A stretch of DNA of 64,000 nt from Flagellimonas oceanensis (GCF_003992595.1 NZ_RZNA01000040.1:1-64000); one strand, 5' to 3'; counted from the stretch's first letter, positions 26,440 to 34,900 are shown. Notes: generated by a model not told the origin, from the sequence alone. Program-made: numbers and translations.

Positions 26440-27981
26440 ATGTATAATAGCCAAGGTTATATTATCCTCCGTTTGTTCCTCATGATATGGATATATTTTT
26501 GTATCCTCTCATGTTCAGATAAATCGAAAAAATCTTCCAATACCGATATTATTGGTAATGTTCCGCATGCGAATGATTCCTCGTTCGTTGTCTTTCACAA
26601 ATTTTTGGATTCGGATGCCACCAGTTATTTTCGTAATTATGATAGCGTACCCATTACTGATGGCTATTTTAAAAAGACATTTAAATCACCAAGTACTAAT
26701 GTAATTGTTTTAGCAAGCAATGAGGTCATTCCAAGCATTCATCTGATATTTGATGGTAAGGGTAAGATCGGAATGCAAATTAAAAGGTCCGTACCTTACT
26801 TCGATGTAAATTTTACAGGGAACAATGCTATGGGGCATGACCTCATCTTCAATTCGAGTCTCTTTCGTGTTATCCACCTTACAAGTGTGCTCAATAGAGC
26901 TTTGGGGCCAAATGCAGATTCACCTCAAGCTGTTATAGCGCGTACGGAAGAAATTCTTGACAGTTTGGTCTACCCATTCTATGATTTATTGAAAAGAGAA
27001 CAGATTACTCCTGAGTTTCATGAACGGGTAAGGACCCAGGCAGAAGGTAAGATGCTGAGTGCTGTATCTAGTATTATGACTCATGCTTATAACTATCCTA
27101 AAACATCAACTTTGAAAAGAGTGGATATCGATAAGGTATTGGAGTACTTTTTTATGAAATATGACCCATTTTCCGAACGCTACCGGTTTAATGTAGGAAT
27201 CAACAGAATAGTAAACGCAGAGAATAAATGTAGGCTGATAGCCCGCGGACTATTGCCTGGAGAAAGAAAAGAATTGGATATCTGGGATGACAAGTCCATA
27301 CAAAATGCCTACGCTCCCATAGAGTTACAGGAAAAGATGATGGCCACACAGCTCATACTGAGTAGAAAATATGAGGAAAATCCTATTTGTGAGGATTTGA
27401 GACGTTTCGAAAAGTTTAGAAAAACTTTTCCAGAAAGTGAATATAATGATGTGTTACAGGCTACTCATTTTGATGGATTGGATTGTGATGGTGGTAACAA
27501 TGAACTCTCCAAATATCCCTTTGCGTCTCTAAAGTCTGATAGCCTTATCCTAATCGACGAATATCAGGACAACATATTAGATTCACTTATACGTAGAAGA
27601 TTCGAGGGTAAAAAGGTCTTTGTGGACCTGTGGGCTACTTGGTGTGCACCATGTATCCAAGAATTTGGGTTTATAGACGAATTGAAGCCAGTACTTAAAG
27701 AACTAAATATTGAGGCCTTGTATGTCTCACTCGATTCACGAAGAGCGCGTAAGAGTTGGGAAAAGGCAATACGGAGATATCGTTTAAAGGGCAGTCATTT
27801 TATGGTGGATAAATCTATTGATACAAGTCTTCGAGCCCAGTTGGGAGAGAAAAGAGAAATAACAATACCAAGGTATTTATTCTTTAATGAGCGGGGAAGG
27901 TTATTGGATGGTGATATGCCCAGACCAAGCTCAGGAAAACTGATAGATAGGCTTCAAGAATTATCCAATTCAGAACCCTAG
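26440..27981 (+). CDS. Lipoprotein with C-terminal TlpA-like thioredoxin domain
   Basis: 513 aa. Lipoprotein signal with Cys in CILSCSD (about residue 25). A poorly conserved N-terminal half with a DUF4369-like start is followed from about residue 370 by a TlpA/thioredoxin domain: VFVDLWATWCAPCIQEF with the CAPC active site, and cis-Pro in ITIPRYLFF. Periplasm- or surface-facing thiol reductase/isomerase is the family role. Sitting among Cys-rich peptide genes, it may correct disulfides or protect the cell; that is inference. The ATG lies at the end of the preceding terminator; a later ATG at 26482 is less likely because it removes the basic residue of the signal. Confidence 0.75.
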   Translation: MYNSQGYIILRLFLMIWIYFCILSCSDKSKKSSNTDIIGNVPHANDSSFVVFHKFLDSDATSYFRNYDSVPITDGYFKKTFKSPSTNVIVLASNEVIPSIHLIFDGKGKIGMQIKRSVPYFDVNFTGNNAMGHDLIFNSSLFRVIHLTSVLNRALGPNADSPQAVIARTEEILDSLVYPFYDLLKREQITPEFHERVRTQAEGKMLSAVSSIMTHAYNYPKTSTLKRVDIDKVLEYFFMKYDPFSERYRFNVGINRIVNAENKCRLIARGLLPGERKELDIWDDKSIQNAYAPIELQEKMMATQLILSRKYEENPICEDLRRFEKFRKTFPESEYNDVLQATHFDGLDCDGGNNELSKYPFASLKSDSLILIDEYQDNILDSLIRRRFEGKKVFVDLWATWCAPCIQEFGFIDELKPVLKELNIEALYVSLDSRRARKSWEKAIRRYRLKGSHFMVDKSIDTSLRAQLGEKREITIPRYLFFNERGRLLDGDMPRPSSGKLIDRLQELSNSEP

Positions 27982-28082
27982 CAAACCTAAATGTCCGAGA
28001 AATAGAAGTGTATAAAGAACTTTTGTAAGAGTTTTGAATTGATAAAAAGAAAAAAACGGCCTAGCTATTTCCTTAATGGATA

Positions 28083-28144
28083 GAACAATATTGCTTTCGC
28101 GAAGCATGGACCAAAACCTTGATGGTCGTTAAATGTTCAGGGCA
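28083..28144 (+). ncRNA. Structured RNA leader, copy 3
   Basis: Nearly identical to copy 1 over GAACAATATTGCTTTCGCG and onward: P1 GAACA/TGTTC, P2 GCTT-tcgcg-AAGC, P3 GGACCA-aaaccttga-TGGTC, then AGGGCAAACGTAA. Similarity to copy 1 continues upstream into a decayed AACGGCC hairpin at about 28058. Ends 30 nt before peptide gene 3; an ATG inside the element (28133) is not the start. Confidence 0.7.
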
Positions 28145-28168
28145 AACGTAATTTTAAATTGTCTTATA

Positions 28169-28417
28169 ATGAAAAAAATGAGTTTTGAATCCAATGAAAT
28201 TCTTGGAAGAGATCAACTTAAACATGTTTTAGGGGGGTACAATGTGGATGAAGGTGATTGTTATCGAGAATGTAATGGTCCCCAAGATTGCCCTGCTGCA
28301 TCAAATTGTAGGATAAAATATAATATACGCACAAGATGTTTGGATGAAGGTTTTGATGAACCCACCTATTGTGACGATGATTATTTTTATCCTGGCGATC
28401 CTTGTATAGGGTGTTAA
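28169..28417 (+). CDS. Double-glycine leader Cys-rich secreted peptide precursor 3
   Basis: 82 aa from the ATG at 28169 (MKKMSFESNEILGRDQLK, then HVLGGY). The leader matches precursor 2 nearly residue for residue and ends in GG at position 23. The ~59-residue core has eight Cys in even number (GDC, REC, QDC, SNC, TRC, TYC, DPC, IGC) and is acidic and Tyr-rich. Expected to be cut and exported by the C39 transporter 300 nt downstream. Confidence 0.83.
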   Translation: MKKMSFESNEILGRDQLKHVLGGYNVDEGDCYRECNGPQDCPAASNCRIKYNIRTRCLDEGFDEPTYCDDDYFYPGDPCIGC

Positions 28418-28450
28418 ACGTTGATATTTAATTGTTTAGCTGGTAACAAC

Positions 28451-28482
28451 AAAGCATCTAGTAATATGTCTAGATGCTTTTT
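28451..28482 (+). terminator. Intrinsic terminator after peptide 3
   Basis: AAAGCATCTAG-taatatgt-CTAGATGCTTT followed by TT. The ~255 nt from here to 28741 is AT-rich without a gene; presumably it holds the exporter promoter. Confidence 0.85.
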
Positions 28483-28740
28483 AACTAACCTTCAAATATT
28501 ATCCAGGAGTGTTTGTAGCTATCGGGTATTTATTGAAAAATATCTCAAATACAAAATATAACTAACAATTATTGAGGTAGTTGGATACCACTCTAGCAAG
28601 AAAAATACATTGGTTTGAGAAATACCCTCATATATTACATGTTGTCTATTAGCAAAAGCACTTGGTTGTGTTTTAATATACAATTTCATCGTATATAAAA
28701 ACATATCAAGATTCATTTATTACATTAATAAAAAAAGAAT

Positions 28741-30942
28741 TTGAACAGAAAGAGCTTCCCATTCTACAAACAGCCCGATTCCAAAGACTGTGGTCCCACC
28801 TGTCTGCGGATAGTGGCCAAGCATTACGGCAAGCTTATCTCATTGCAGGAAATCCGGGAACTTTCCGAGACCACAAGGGAGGGCAGCAACCTGCTAAAAC
28901 TCAGTGATGCCGCCGAGGCCATTGGGTTCAGGTCCCTGGGTGTTAAAATCGATTACCACCAGCTTAAGGATAGCCCGCTACCCTGCATTGTTCACTGGAA
29001 CAAGAACCATTTTGTGGTGGTGTATGCGATTAAAAAGGGCGTGGTTTATATATCAGATCCATCGTACGGTCTGATCACATATACGGCAAAGGAGTTTTTG
29101 GAGCGATGGATAGGCAACAATGCCAGTGAGGAGACCAAAGAAGGCATAGCCCTGCTGTTGGAAGTGACCCCGAAGTTCAAAAAACTGGAGTGGGAGAATA
29201 CGGACAAAAGATCGCTCAAGTTTCTGTTTCAGTATCTGTTCAAATACAAAGGGCTGTTGGTCCAGTTGTGTATAGGCCTCTTGGTAGGTAGCCTGTTACA
29301 GCTCATTTTCCCCTTTCTTACCCAGAGTATTGTCGATGTCGGGATACAGAACCAGGACATCAATTTCATTTACATAGTGCTCATGGCCCAGTTGATGTTG
29401 TTCATAGGCCGCACGAGTGTGGAAATTTTCAGGGGATGGATTTTGTTGCACCTGAGCACCCGCATCAACATTTCCCTGGTGTCCGATTTCTTCATCAAGC
29501 TCATGAACCTCCCCATTGCCTATTTCGATACCCGGATGACGGGCGATATCATGCAACGGATCAACGACCACAACAGAATCGAGAGCCTTTTGACCGGATC
29601 GACACTGAACACGCTGTTCTCCTTTTTCAACCTATTGGTATTCGGGGCGGTGCTATTGTATTACAGTCCCACCATATTTTTCATTTTCGCCGTGGGGAGC
29701 TCACTTTATGTCCTGTGGATACTCTATTTCCTGAAAAAGCGAAAAGAGCTTGATTACAAACGTTTTTCGCAATTGAGCCAAGAACAGAGCACGGTCATAG
29801 AACTCATCAATGGCATGCAGGAGATCAAGATGCACAATGCCGAAAAACAAAAGCGATGGAAGTGGGAATTCGTTCAGGCACGACTTTTCAAGGTGTCCAT
29901 ACAAAGTCTGGCCTTGGAGCAGACACAGGGCGTTGGGTCATCGGTCATCAATGAGCTCAAGAACATCATCATTACCTTTACCTCCGCCATGCTCGTGATC
30001 GAGGGAAACATTACATTGGGAATCATGCTTTCCATCCAATACATTATCGGGCAGCTCAACTCGCCCATAAGCCAAATGGTAGGTTTCATACGTTCCTATC
30101 AGGATGCCAGGATAAGTATGGAACGCTTGGCGGAAATCCATGACAAGGAAGATGAGGAGGGCAGGGAAAAACAGTTGGTCAACCAGATAGATCCCGATCA
30201 GGACATCCATTTCAAAAAGGTGTCCTTTCGCTATTTGGGCAGCGACGAGGATGTGATCAAAGCGCTCAGCATGGAAATCCCTGCAAACAAGGTAACTGCC
30301 ATAGTGGGCGCGAGCGGAAGCGGCAAGACCACCTTGATGAAGCTTTTGTTGAAGTTCTATGAACCCGAGAAAGGGAACATTCTGCTGGGCGAACAATATC
30401 TCAACGGGATTTCCCATAAAACATGGCGGAGCCATTGTGGAGTGGTCATGCAGGAAGGCTACGTGTTCAGCGATACCATTGCCTATAACATAGCCATTGG
30501 TGAAGAGTCGATAGACCGTGAACGGTTGATAAAGTCAGCCAAAATCGCCAACATTTATGATTTCGTGCAATCACTGCCCCTGGGGTTCAATACAAAAATC
30601 GGGAATGAGGGCTCTGGCATCAGTACAGGACAAAAGCAGCGTCTCTTTATTGCAAGGGCGGTCTACAAAAACCCCGATATCCTGTGTTTTGATGAGGCCA
30701 CCTCGTCATTGGATGCCAAAAATGAGCGGATCATTATGGAAAACCTGAACAAGTTCTTCAAGAACAGGACCGTGGTAATCATCGCCCATAGATTGAGCAC
30801 AGTGAAGAACGCGGACAAGATCGTGGTCATGGATGATGGGAGGATAAAGGAATCTGGGACCCACCATGAGCTTTTGGAACTACGGGGAGCATATTACAAT
30901 CTGGTAAAAAACCAACTGGAACTTGAAAAACTGGAGAACTGA
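28741..30942 (+). CDS. C39 peptidase-containing ABC exporter (PCAT)
   Basis: 733 aa. Active C39 peptidase at the N terminus: YKQPDSKDCGPTCLR with catalytic Cys 17, and His/Asp in KNHFVVV (about 90) and YISDPSYG. Six-helix ABC membrane domain (about 160-430), then ATPase with Walker A GASGSGKTT, signature variant ISTGQKQR, and Walker B ILCFDEATSSLD. Cuts double-glycine leaders and exports the cores. The start is a TTG; no ATG lies upstream in frame before the AT-rich spacer. Base composition is more GC-rich than the peptide genes just upstream. Two bases separate it from the HlyD gene. Confidence 0.92.
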   Translation: MNRKSFPFYKQPDSKDCGPTCLRIVAKHYGKLISLQEIRELSETTREGSNLLKLSDAAEAIGFRSLGVKIDYHQLKDSPLPCIVHWNKNHFVVVYAIKKGVVYISDPSYGLITYTAKEFLERWIGNNASEETKEGIALLLEVTPKFKKLEWENTDKRSLKFLFQYLFKYKGLLVQLCIGLLVGSLLQLIFPFLTQSIVDVGIQNQDINFIYIVLMAQLMLFIGRTSVEIFRGWILLHLSTRINISLVSDFFIKLMNLPIAYFDTRMTGDIMQRINDHNRIESLLTGSTLNTLFSFFNLLVFGAVLLYYSPTIFFIFAVGSSLYVLWILYFLKKRKELDYKRFSQLSQEQSTVIELINGMQEIKMHNAEKQKRWKWEFVQARLFKVSIQSLALEQTQGVGSSVINELKNIIITFTSAMLVIEGNITLGIMLSIQYIIGQLNSPISQMVGFIRSYQDARISMERLAEIHDKEDEEGREKQLVNQIDPDQDIHFKKVSFRYLGSDEDVIKALSMEIPANKVTAIVGASGSGKTTLMKLLLKFYEPEKGNILLGEQYLNGISHKTWRSHCGVVMQEGYVFSDTIAYNIAIGEESIDRERLIKSAKIANIYDFVQSLPLGFNTKIGNEGSGISTGQKQRLFIARAVYKNPDILCFDEATSSLDAKNERIIMENLNKFFKNRTVVIIAHRLSTVKNADKIVVMDDGRIKESGTHHELLELRGAYYNLVKNQLELEKLEN

Positions 30943-30944
30943 CC

Positions 30945-32249
30945 ATGCCTGAAAACGAAAAAGAGAATAAAGACAATATCGAGTTGAGATCGGAAGAGGT
31001 ACAGGAAATACTGACCAAACCTCCGGCTTGGATCGTACGCTGGGGCATTACCCTTATTTTTCTTTTTACCCTGATCATCTTGGTACTTGCCTTTATGATC
31101 AAGTACCCGGATTTTGTGACCGCAAAGGTCATTGTGTCCACTGAGCAGCCCACGGAACGGATAGTGGCAAGGTTTTCAGGGGCATTGGACGATATTTACA
31201 TCAGCAATGGGGATACGGTAAGGGTCGGTCAAAAGTTGGCCGTGATTAGGAATACGGCCAATATCAATGATGTGTACTATCTGAAATCGATTGTCGATAC
31301 GCTGTCCATCAGGTCGGAAAACTTGGAGTTTCCCTTGGATACCGTGTCCAAACTTGAACTGGGAGACATAGAATCGGCCTATATCGGTTTTGAAAAAAAC
31401 TATGTTGATCTTCAGCTCATGGAAGATCTCAACCCTTACCTGAATGAACTCGACGGAACCCGTCAATCCCTTGTTGAGATAAAATCAAGGCTAAAGAACC
31501 AAATCGATCAAAGGCGGCTGCTGGAACAAGAATACGCTCTTGAGCAGATGGATTTTGACAGGCATCAACAACTATATGAAAAAGGGGTGATCTCCCAACA
31601 GGAATACGAATCCAAGAAACTGGAACTGCTGCAAATGGACAAGAACATCAGTGCCATGGCCATTTCCATCTCCCAACTCAGAGAGGCGATAGCTTCCACG
31701 GATCAGAACCTAAAGACCACAAAGATTAATGAACAAGAGGACGATATGCGGCTATTGAGAAATCTATCCCAGTCCCTCAACACCTTGAAAATGGCCATTA
31801 GGCAATGGGAGCACAACTATGTTCTGATGTCATCTACGGAAGGCATTGTGGGGTTCCATGAATTCTGGGGGGAGAACCAATTCATCAATGCTGGAGAAAT
31901 GGTCTTTTCCATTCTCCCAACGGATACCTCTGTATTGGTTGGTAAGTTGGTACTGCCCTCACAGAATGCGGGAAAAGTGGTCCCTGGGCAGAAAGTGCTG
32001 GTCAAACTGGACAATTTCCCGTACCAGCAATATGGTATGTTGGTCGGACAAGTGGAAAACATTTCGGTCTCGCCGGACAATGAGGGAAACTACTTTGTCT
32101 ATATCTCCCTTCCTGAAGGTACTTCCACGTCCTACAACCAAACATTGCCCTTTGAGCAGGAACTTTTGGGAAATGCAGAGATCATTACGGAGAACCTGAG
32201 TGTGGCGGAAAGGCTTTTTTACAAGTTCAAGGAGTTGTTTCAATATTGA
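30945..32249 (+). CDS. HlyD-type membrane fusion protein
   Basis: 434 aa periplasmic adaptor. One N-terminal membrane helix (ITLIFLFTLIILVLAFMI, about 36-55), a biotinyl-lipoyl-like half (VARFSGALDDIYISNGDTV), a long coiled coil of ~150 residues (RQSLVEIKSRL to INEQEDDMRLL) and a C-terminal beta-barrel segment (VLVKLDNFPYQQYGMLVG). Works with the PCAT to carry peptides through the periplasm; the TolC-like outer-membrane partner is not in the window. Confidence 0.9.
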   Translation: MPENEKENKDNIELRSEEVQEILTKPPAWIVRWGITLIFLFTLIILVLAFMIKYPDFVTAKVIVSTEQPTERIVARFSGALDDIYISNGDTVRVGQKLAVIRNTANINDVYYLKSIVDTLSIRSENLEFPLDTVSKLELGDIESAYIGFEKNYVDLQLMEDLNPYLNELDGTRQSLVEIKSRLKNQIDQRRLLEQEYALEQMDFDRHQQLYEKGVISQQEYESKKLELLQMDKNISAMAISISQLREAIASTDQNLKTTKINEQEDDMRLLRNLSQSLNTLKMAIRQWEHNYVLMSSTEGIVGFHEFWGENQFINAGEMVFSILPTDTSVLVGKLVLPSQNAGKVVPGQKVLVKLDNFPYQQYGMLVGQVENISVSPDNEGNYFVYISLPEGTSTSYNQTLPFEQELLGNAEIITENLSVAERLFYKFKELFQY

Positions 32250-32324
32250 AATTTCCAAGAACAACAAAGAATATCACTTGGGTTTAGTGAACGAATTTGC
32301 TGTGTGAAGATTCCATTGACTCTT

Positions 32325-32365
32325 GCTTCTGAATGTATTGTTTTTAGGGCAGTTTAGAGTTTGGT
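32325..32365 (+). repeat. 41-bp direct repeat, left copy
   Basis: 41 bases identical to 40121-40161, same orientation, starting GCTTCTGAATG and ending AGAGTTTGGT. The two copies bracket the slipin/tRNA-like array/rtcB/WYL module 7.8 kb apart. Possibly an integration or recombination duplication. Confidence 0.9.
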
Positions 32366-32443
32366 TAATTAGTTATGGAATGCGAAATAAGGTTTTGATT
32401 GTGAGGTAGTTGTGAATACTTCTTTCTTCTATTCATCGCTTAT

Positions 32444-32476
32444 TATAAAAAATGCGCCAACTCTCGCAGGCGCATT
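32444..32476 (-). terminator. Intrinsic terminator of slipin gene
   Basis: On the minus strand AATGCGCC-tgcgagagtt-GGCGCATT followed by TTTTTA; 8-bp stem, just downstream of the slipin stop. Confidence 0.85.
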
Positions 32477-32481
32477 CCATT

Positions 32482-33582
32482 TTACTTGTTGACAGAGAAG
32501 ATCTCTTTCAATTGTTTTACCATACCCCCGTTTCCAGAGACGGTGATCTCACCGATTTTTTCGGCAATCTTTTCAACGTATTCCATCTCTTTTAACTTGA
32601 AGAGCATTTCGTTTTCTTCCATCAGCTTTGCTGTGTTCAGCAAGCTTCGGGTAGAAGCGGTCTCTTCACGACGGGTAATGATATTCGCTTGGGCTTTCTT
32701 CTGTGCCACCAAAACTTGGTTCATGATATCTTTCATTTCCCCGGTAAGGATCACGTCTCGGATACCACAGTTCAAAACGGTCACCCCTAGTTTGGTGGCC
32801 TCGGTTTTGATGTCGTCAAACACTGCTTCCGCAATGCTCTCCTTGCGTTCCAAAAGCTCATCCAAGCTGTATCCACCTACATAGGCACGCAATACAAGTT
32901 GCATGGCAATGTAAAGCTGCTTCTCGTAGTCCTTGTTTTCCAAAAGCGCTTTTTCAATATCGGTTACTTTATACTGTGTATAAAAGTTGATACGAACGGC
33001 GGCTTTGTCCTTGGTTAACAATTCCTGTCCGGCAATCTCCAATTGCAATTGGCGCATATCCGCCTTTGCAATTTTAATGGTGGTGTCGTTCTTCCAGAAG
33101 CGATAAGTACCAGCCGCAAGGGTTTTGGCATACACATCGTCAACCAGCATAATGGCCTTTTCATATGCTGCCACTTCGAACAAACGGATGTATTGGCTCA
33201 ATTCAGGTCGACTTAACCAAGAGGTATCGATTTCCTCAGTGATTTCAATCTTGCTGCGGTCCACGCTAATGAACTTGTAGTCCAAGAGATTTTTCCAGAA
33301 GAAATACCTACCTACGGTAAGCACCTGCTTGAAATTTCCGTTCTCAACGACCACGGCCAATTCGTTGTCCTTGACCTCGACCACATGAAGCATTGCCTCC
33401 AATCGTTCATCCTCAAGCAAGATCTCTGCTGCTATTGGGGCTGCAAAAGGTCTTGTAAGGTCGTATTGGACCAATTGTTCATTAAACCCTAACCAATAGG
33501 TTCCTTGGTCAATCACTCGTTTGTAATCTCCCTTTTTAAAAACCAAACCTACTTTTCCCGCATTGATTCTTACTCGTTTCAT
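32482..33582 (-). CDS. Slipin / band-7 (SPFH) family protein
   Basis: 366 aa from MKRVRINAG (33582). N-terminal ~150 residues are beta-rich without a clear membrane helix (GLVFKKGDYKRVIDQGTYWLG, VGRYFFWKNLLDYKF). The SPFH core follows (LLTKDKAAVRINFYTQYKVTDIEKAL, LVLRAYVGGYSLDELLERK, LGVTVLNCGIRDVILTGEMK), then a helical tail (QANIITRREETASTRSLLNTA). SPFH proteins form oligomeric scaffolds. Slipins have been noted next to RtcB-type RNA repair genes, and here rtcB lies 4 kb upstream in the same module. A longer start at 33618 lacks conservation-like features. Confidence 0.85.
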   Translation of the reverse strand: MKRVRINAGKVGLVFKKGDYKRVIDQGTYWLGFNEQLVQYDLTRPFAAPIAAEILLEDERLEAMLHVVEVKDNELAVVVENGNFKQVLTVGRYFFWKNLLDYKFISVDRSKIEITEEIDTSWLSRPELSQYIRLFEVAAYEKAIMLVDDVYAKTLAAGTYRFWKNDTTIKIAKADMRQLQLEIAGQELLTKDKAAVRINFYTQYKVTDIEKALLENKDYEKQLYIAMQLVLRAYVGGYSLDELLERKESIAEAVFDDIKTEATKLGVTVLNCGIRDVILTGEMKDIMNQVLVAQKKAQANIITRREETASTRSLLNTAKLMEENEMLFKLKEMEYVEKIAEKIGEITVSGNGGMVKQLKEIFSVNK

Positions 33583-33999
33583 TTTTTTAACATTTTTAAT
33601 TAAACAATCATTGGACACAAGGCCTGTTGTGGCTTTGCTAGCTTAGGATATCCGCTACGGGTACCGCATTTATCCCAAGAGTATTTTTAGTTGATTCATT
33701 TCGTATTAAAAAACAGTGGATACAAATCATCCGTCCACTACGGAAACCCGACCATTGCCAAGTTCCAAGACCAGTTTTGAGCAGTGGGCCAAATTGGGAT
33801 TCAAGTTGCAGGGCAACTGGTGTATCCAAATGGGCTGACCACAAAAAAGTGAACCCTTTACTTGACAATGCATTCAGGTTTCAAGGTACTTTTCAGATTG
33901 TTACATGTCCTTTTGGACATCCAACAGATCTGCATGCACTGTTTTTTGCCAATTTTACAGCGTGACAGGCTGGGGACCAGTTTTACAAGATGGTCGGCT
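33583..33999. other. Gene-free stretch between slipin gene and tRNA-like array
   Basis: No convincing coding region. A perfect hairpin ATGTCC-ttttg-type (ACATGTCCTTTTGGACATCC at 33903-33922 on the plus strand) and a GTTG/CAAC hairpin near 33806 are present. On the minus strand fragments reminiscent of T arms (CAACTTGAATCCC) suggest further decayed tRNA sequence but cannot be folded into cloverleaves. Confidence 0.5.
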
Positions 34000-34068
34000 T
34001 TGGTATGGTTGTTTAGGCCATAATCCTACGTTAAAAGCGTAGTGCTCTACCAACTGAGCTATCTCCTG
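34000..34068 (-). pseudogene. tRNA-Lys(TTT)-like remnant
   Basis: D arm GCTC-AGTTGGTA-GAGC and anticodon arm CTACG-CTTTTAA-CGTAG (anticodon TTT) are perfect. The T arm is replaced by TATGG-cctaaacaa-CCATA (9-nt loop without TTC) and there is no 3' acceptor strand matching the 5' end. Last recognisable unit of the array; overlaps the 3' end of the previous unit by about 2 nt. Confidence 0.6.
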
Positions 34069-34135
34069 GGAGGGAGAGCGGGAGTCGAACCCGCGACATC
34101 CACGTCTGTTGTTCTGACCCCTGAACTATCCCAAA
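34067..34135 (-). pseudogene. tRNA-like unit with shortened anticodon region
   Basis: T arm GCGGG-TTCGACT-CCCGC and D arm GTTC-AGGGGTCA-GAAC are perfect, and CCA follows the discriminator. Only 16 nt lie between D arm and T arm instead of about 23, so no normal anticodon arm can form (best is GAC-gtggat-GTC). The acceptor stem is only partly paired. Non-functional in translation as it stands. Confidence 0.6.
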
Positions 34136-34136
34136 T

Positions 34137-34215
34137 AATTGGGAGTGGGATTCGAACCCACGACTTACAGAATTGGTGGTTGTTTTTTGGAAAACAGCCG
34201 AAACCTCCAAGTCAA
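34137..34215 (-). pseudogene. tRNA-like unit with hairpin-filled anticodon region
   Basis: Good T arm GTGGG-TTCGAAT-CCCAC and 3' acceptor strand TCCCAAT. Upstream, GACTT and AAGTC could pair around a ~42-nt loop containing GGTT/AACC and TGTTTT/AAAACA pairings, which looks like another enlarged anticodon loop. No convincing 5' acceptor strand was found; the 5' boundary is arbitrary. Confidence 0.45.
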
Positions 34216-34339
34216 GTTGCACATGAAAGCATGATACCTCTCGGCAATGTTCCATACAATAGTGCCTTACAGAAACACCTAACAAGACCCGCTTGATATT
34301 TTATTATCCTTTAAATGGATAATGATTCAATGAACATAG

Positions 34340-34430
34340 TACCCCTTGCCAGATTCGAACTGGCACTTTCGTCGAAACGAACAGATTGGCTCTAAATGCG
34401 CTTCCCTACTTTGATTCTTGTTCATTTCGG
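34340..34430 (-). pseudogene. Class II tRNA-like unit (Leu-like)
   Basis: T arm GCCAG-TTCGAAT-CTGGC and variable-arm hairpin TTCGT-ttcg-ACGAA are clear, followed by AAGGGGT and A. The presumed anticodon region GCGCATTTAGAGC suggests TAG but does not pair well, and the 5' acceptor strand is not found. Confidence 0.45.
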
Positions 34431-34479
34431 TGCTTCTGCAAATTCTATTCATTGGCAGGCATGCCGCCAACAATATCTT

Positions 34480-34544
34480 CCAATCACTCCATGGTTACGA
34501 TCCAAGGTCTTTTACCACAGCTCTTCCCTTTGAGCTAAAGAGGT
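34480..34544 (-). pseudogene. Degenerate tRNA-like unit
   Basis: TA followed by a perfect D arm GCTC-AAAGGGAA-GAGC, then an incomplete anticodon arm (GGT-aaaag-ACC) and a T-arm-like CTTGG-atcgtaa-CCATG lacking TTC. Looks like a deleted tRNA. Confidence 0.4.
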
Positions 34545-34571
34545 TTATTTTAACTACATGACAAAGTTGCA

Positions 34572-34602
34572 TCTATACTGCGCAATCTTCGTGCGTAGTT
34601 AA
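34572..34602 (+). promoter_or_regulatory. 31-bp inverted-repeat motif, copy in tRNA-like array
   Basis: TACTGCGCAA-tcttcg-TGCGTAG, matching 38992-39022 at 23 of 31 positions with both arms fully conserved. Candidate operator for the WYL regulator or an RNA hairpin; sits between tRNA-like units. Confidence 0.55.
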
Positions 34603-34620
34603 TTTTCATTTGTCCCATCG

Positions 34621-34693
34621 TAGGAATAGCAAGACTTGAACTCGCATCTCTAGGTTCGTAGCCTAGCGTTCTATCCATTTGAACTATACTCCT
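34621..34693 (-). tRNA. tRNA-Arg(ACG)
   Basis: Full cloverleaf, 73 nt: acceptor AGGAGTA/TATTCCT (one G-T), D arm GTTC-AAATGGATA-GAAC, anticodon arm CTAGG-CTACGAA-CCTAG, variable AGAT, T arm GCGAG-TTCAAGT-CTTGC, discriminator A. No CCA encoded (CGA follows). Confidence 0.85.
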
Positions 34694-34740
34694 ATGGTGG
34701 AACAGACAGGATTAGCTCGCCTATTTTATATTTTCATATG

Positions 34741-34818
34741 GCGGGGCTCGTGAATGCTAAGTATTTCGAACCTGTATCCACGGATCTTCAATCCGTTGCA
34801 TTGACCAGCTTTCCTACT
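34741..34818 (-). tRNA. tRNA-Phe(GAA)-like with extended T-arm hairpin
   Basis: Anticodon arm ACGGA-TTGAAGA-TCCGT gives GAA. The T loop TTCGAAA runs into an inserted hairpin: GGTTCG-aaatacttagcattca-CGAGCC, nearly the same sequence as in the tRNA-Cys-like unit at 35310. The D arm is weak (GC/GC only) and no 3' acceptor strand complements AGTAGGA. Probably not a translating tRNA. Confidence 0.6.
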
Positions 34819-34826
34819 GTTCCTTG

Positions 34827-34898
34827 AAGACCTGAAAGGAATCGAACCTTTTCGGCAAGAGTCAAATTCTTGCATGCTAGCCGTTACATCACAGGTCT
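34827..34898 (-). tRNA. tRNA-Gln(TTG)
   Basis: 72 nt: acceptor AGACCTG/CAGGTCT perfect, D arm ATGT-AACGGCTA-GCAT, anticodon arm CAAGA-ATTTGAC-TCTTG (position 33 T, anticodon TTG), variable CCGA, T arm AAAGG-TTCGATT-CCTTT, discriminator T. No CCA encoded. Two nt from the next upstream unit. Confidence 0.85.
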
Positions 34899-34900
34899 CG

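Noticed and set aside
25662-28144. RNA leaders read as a known riboswitch (c-di-GMP, preQ1 or TPP class)
   Set aside because: None of the diagnostic core sequences of those classes is present; only the hairpins and spacing are conserved.
28133-28168. Upstream ATG of peptide precursor 3
   Set aside because: It lies inside the conserved RNA leader; the ATG at 28169 gives the leader homologous to precursor 2.
33638-33868. Minus-strand 76-codon ORF between slipin gene and array
   Set aside because: No motif, no plausible start context, composition like non-coding DNA.
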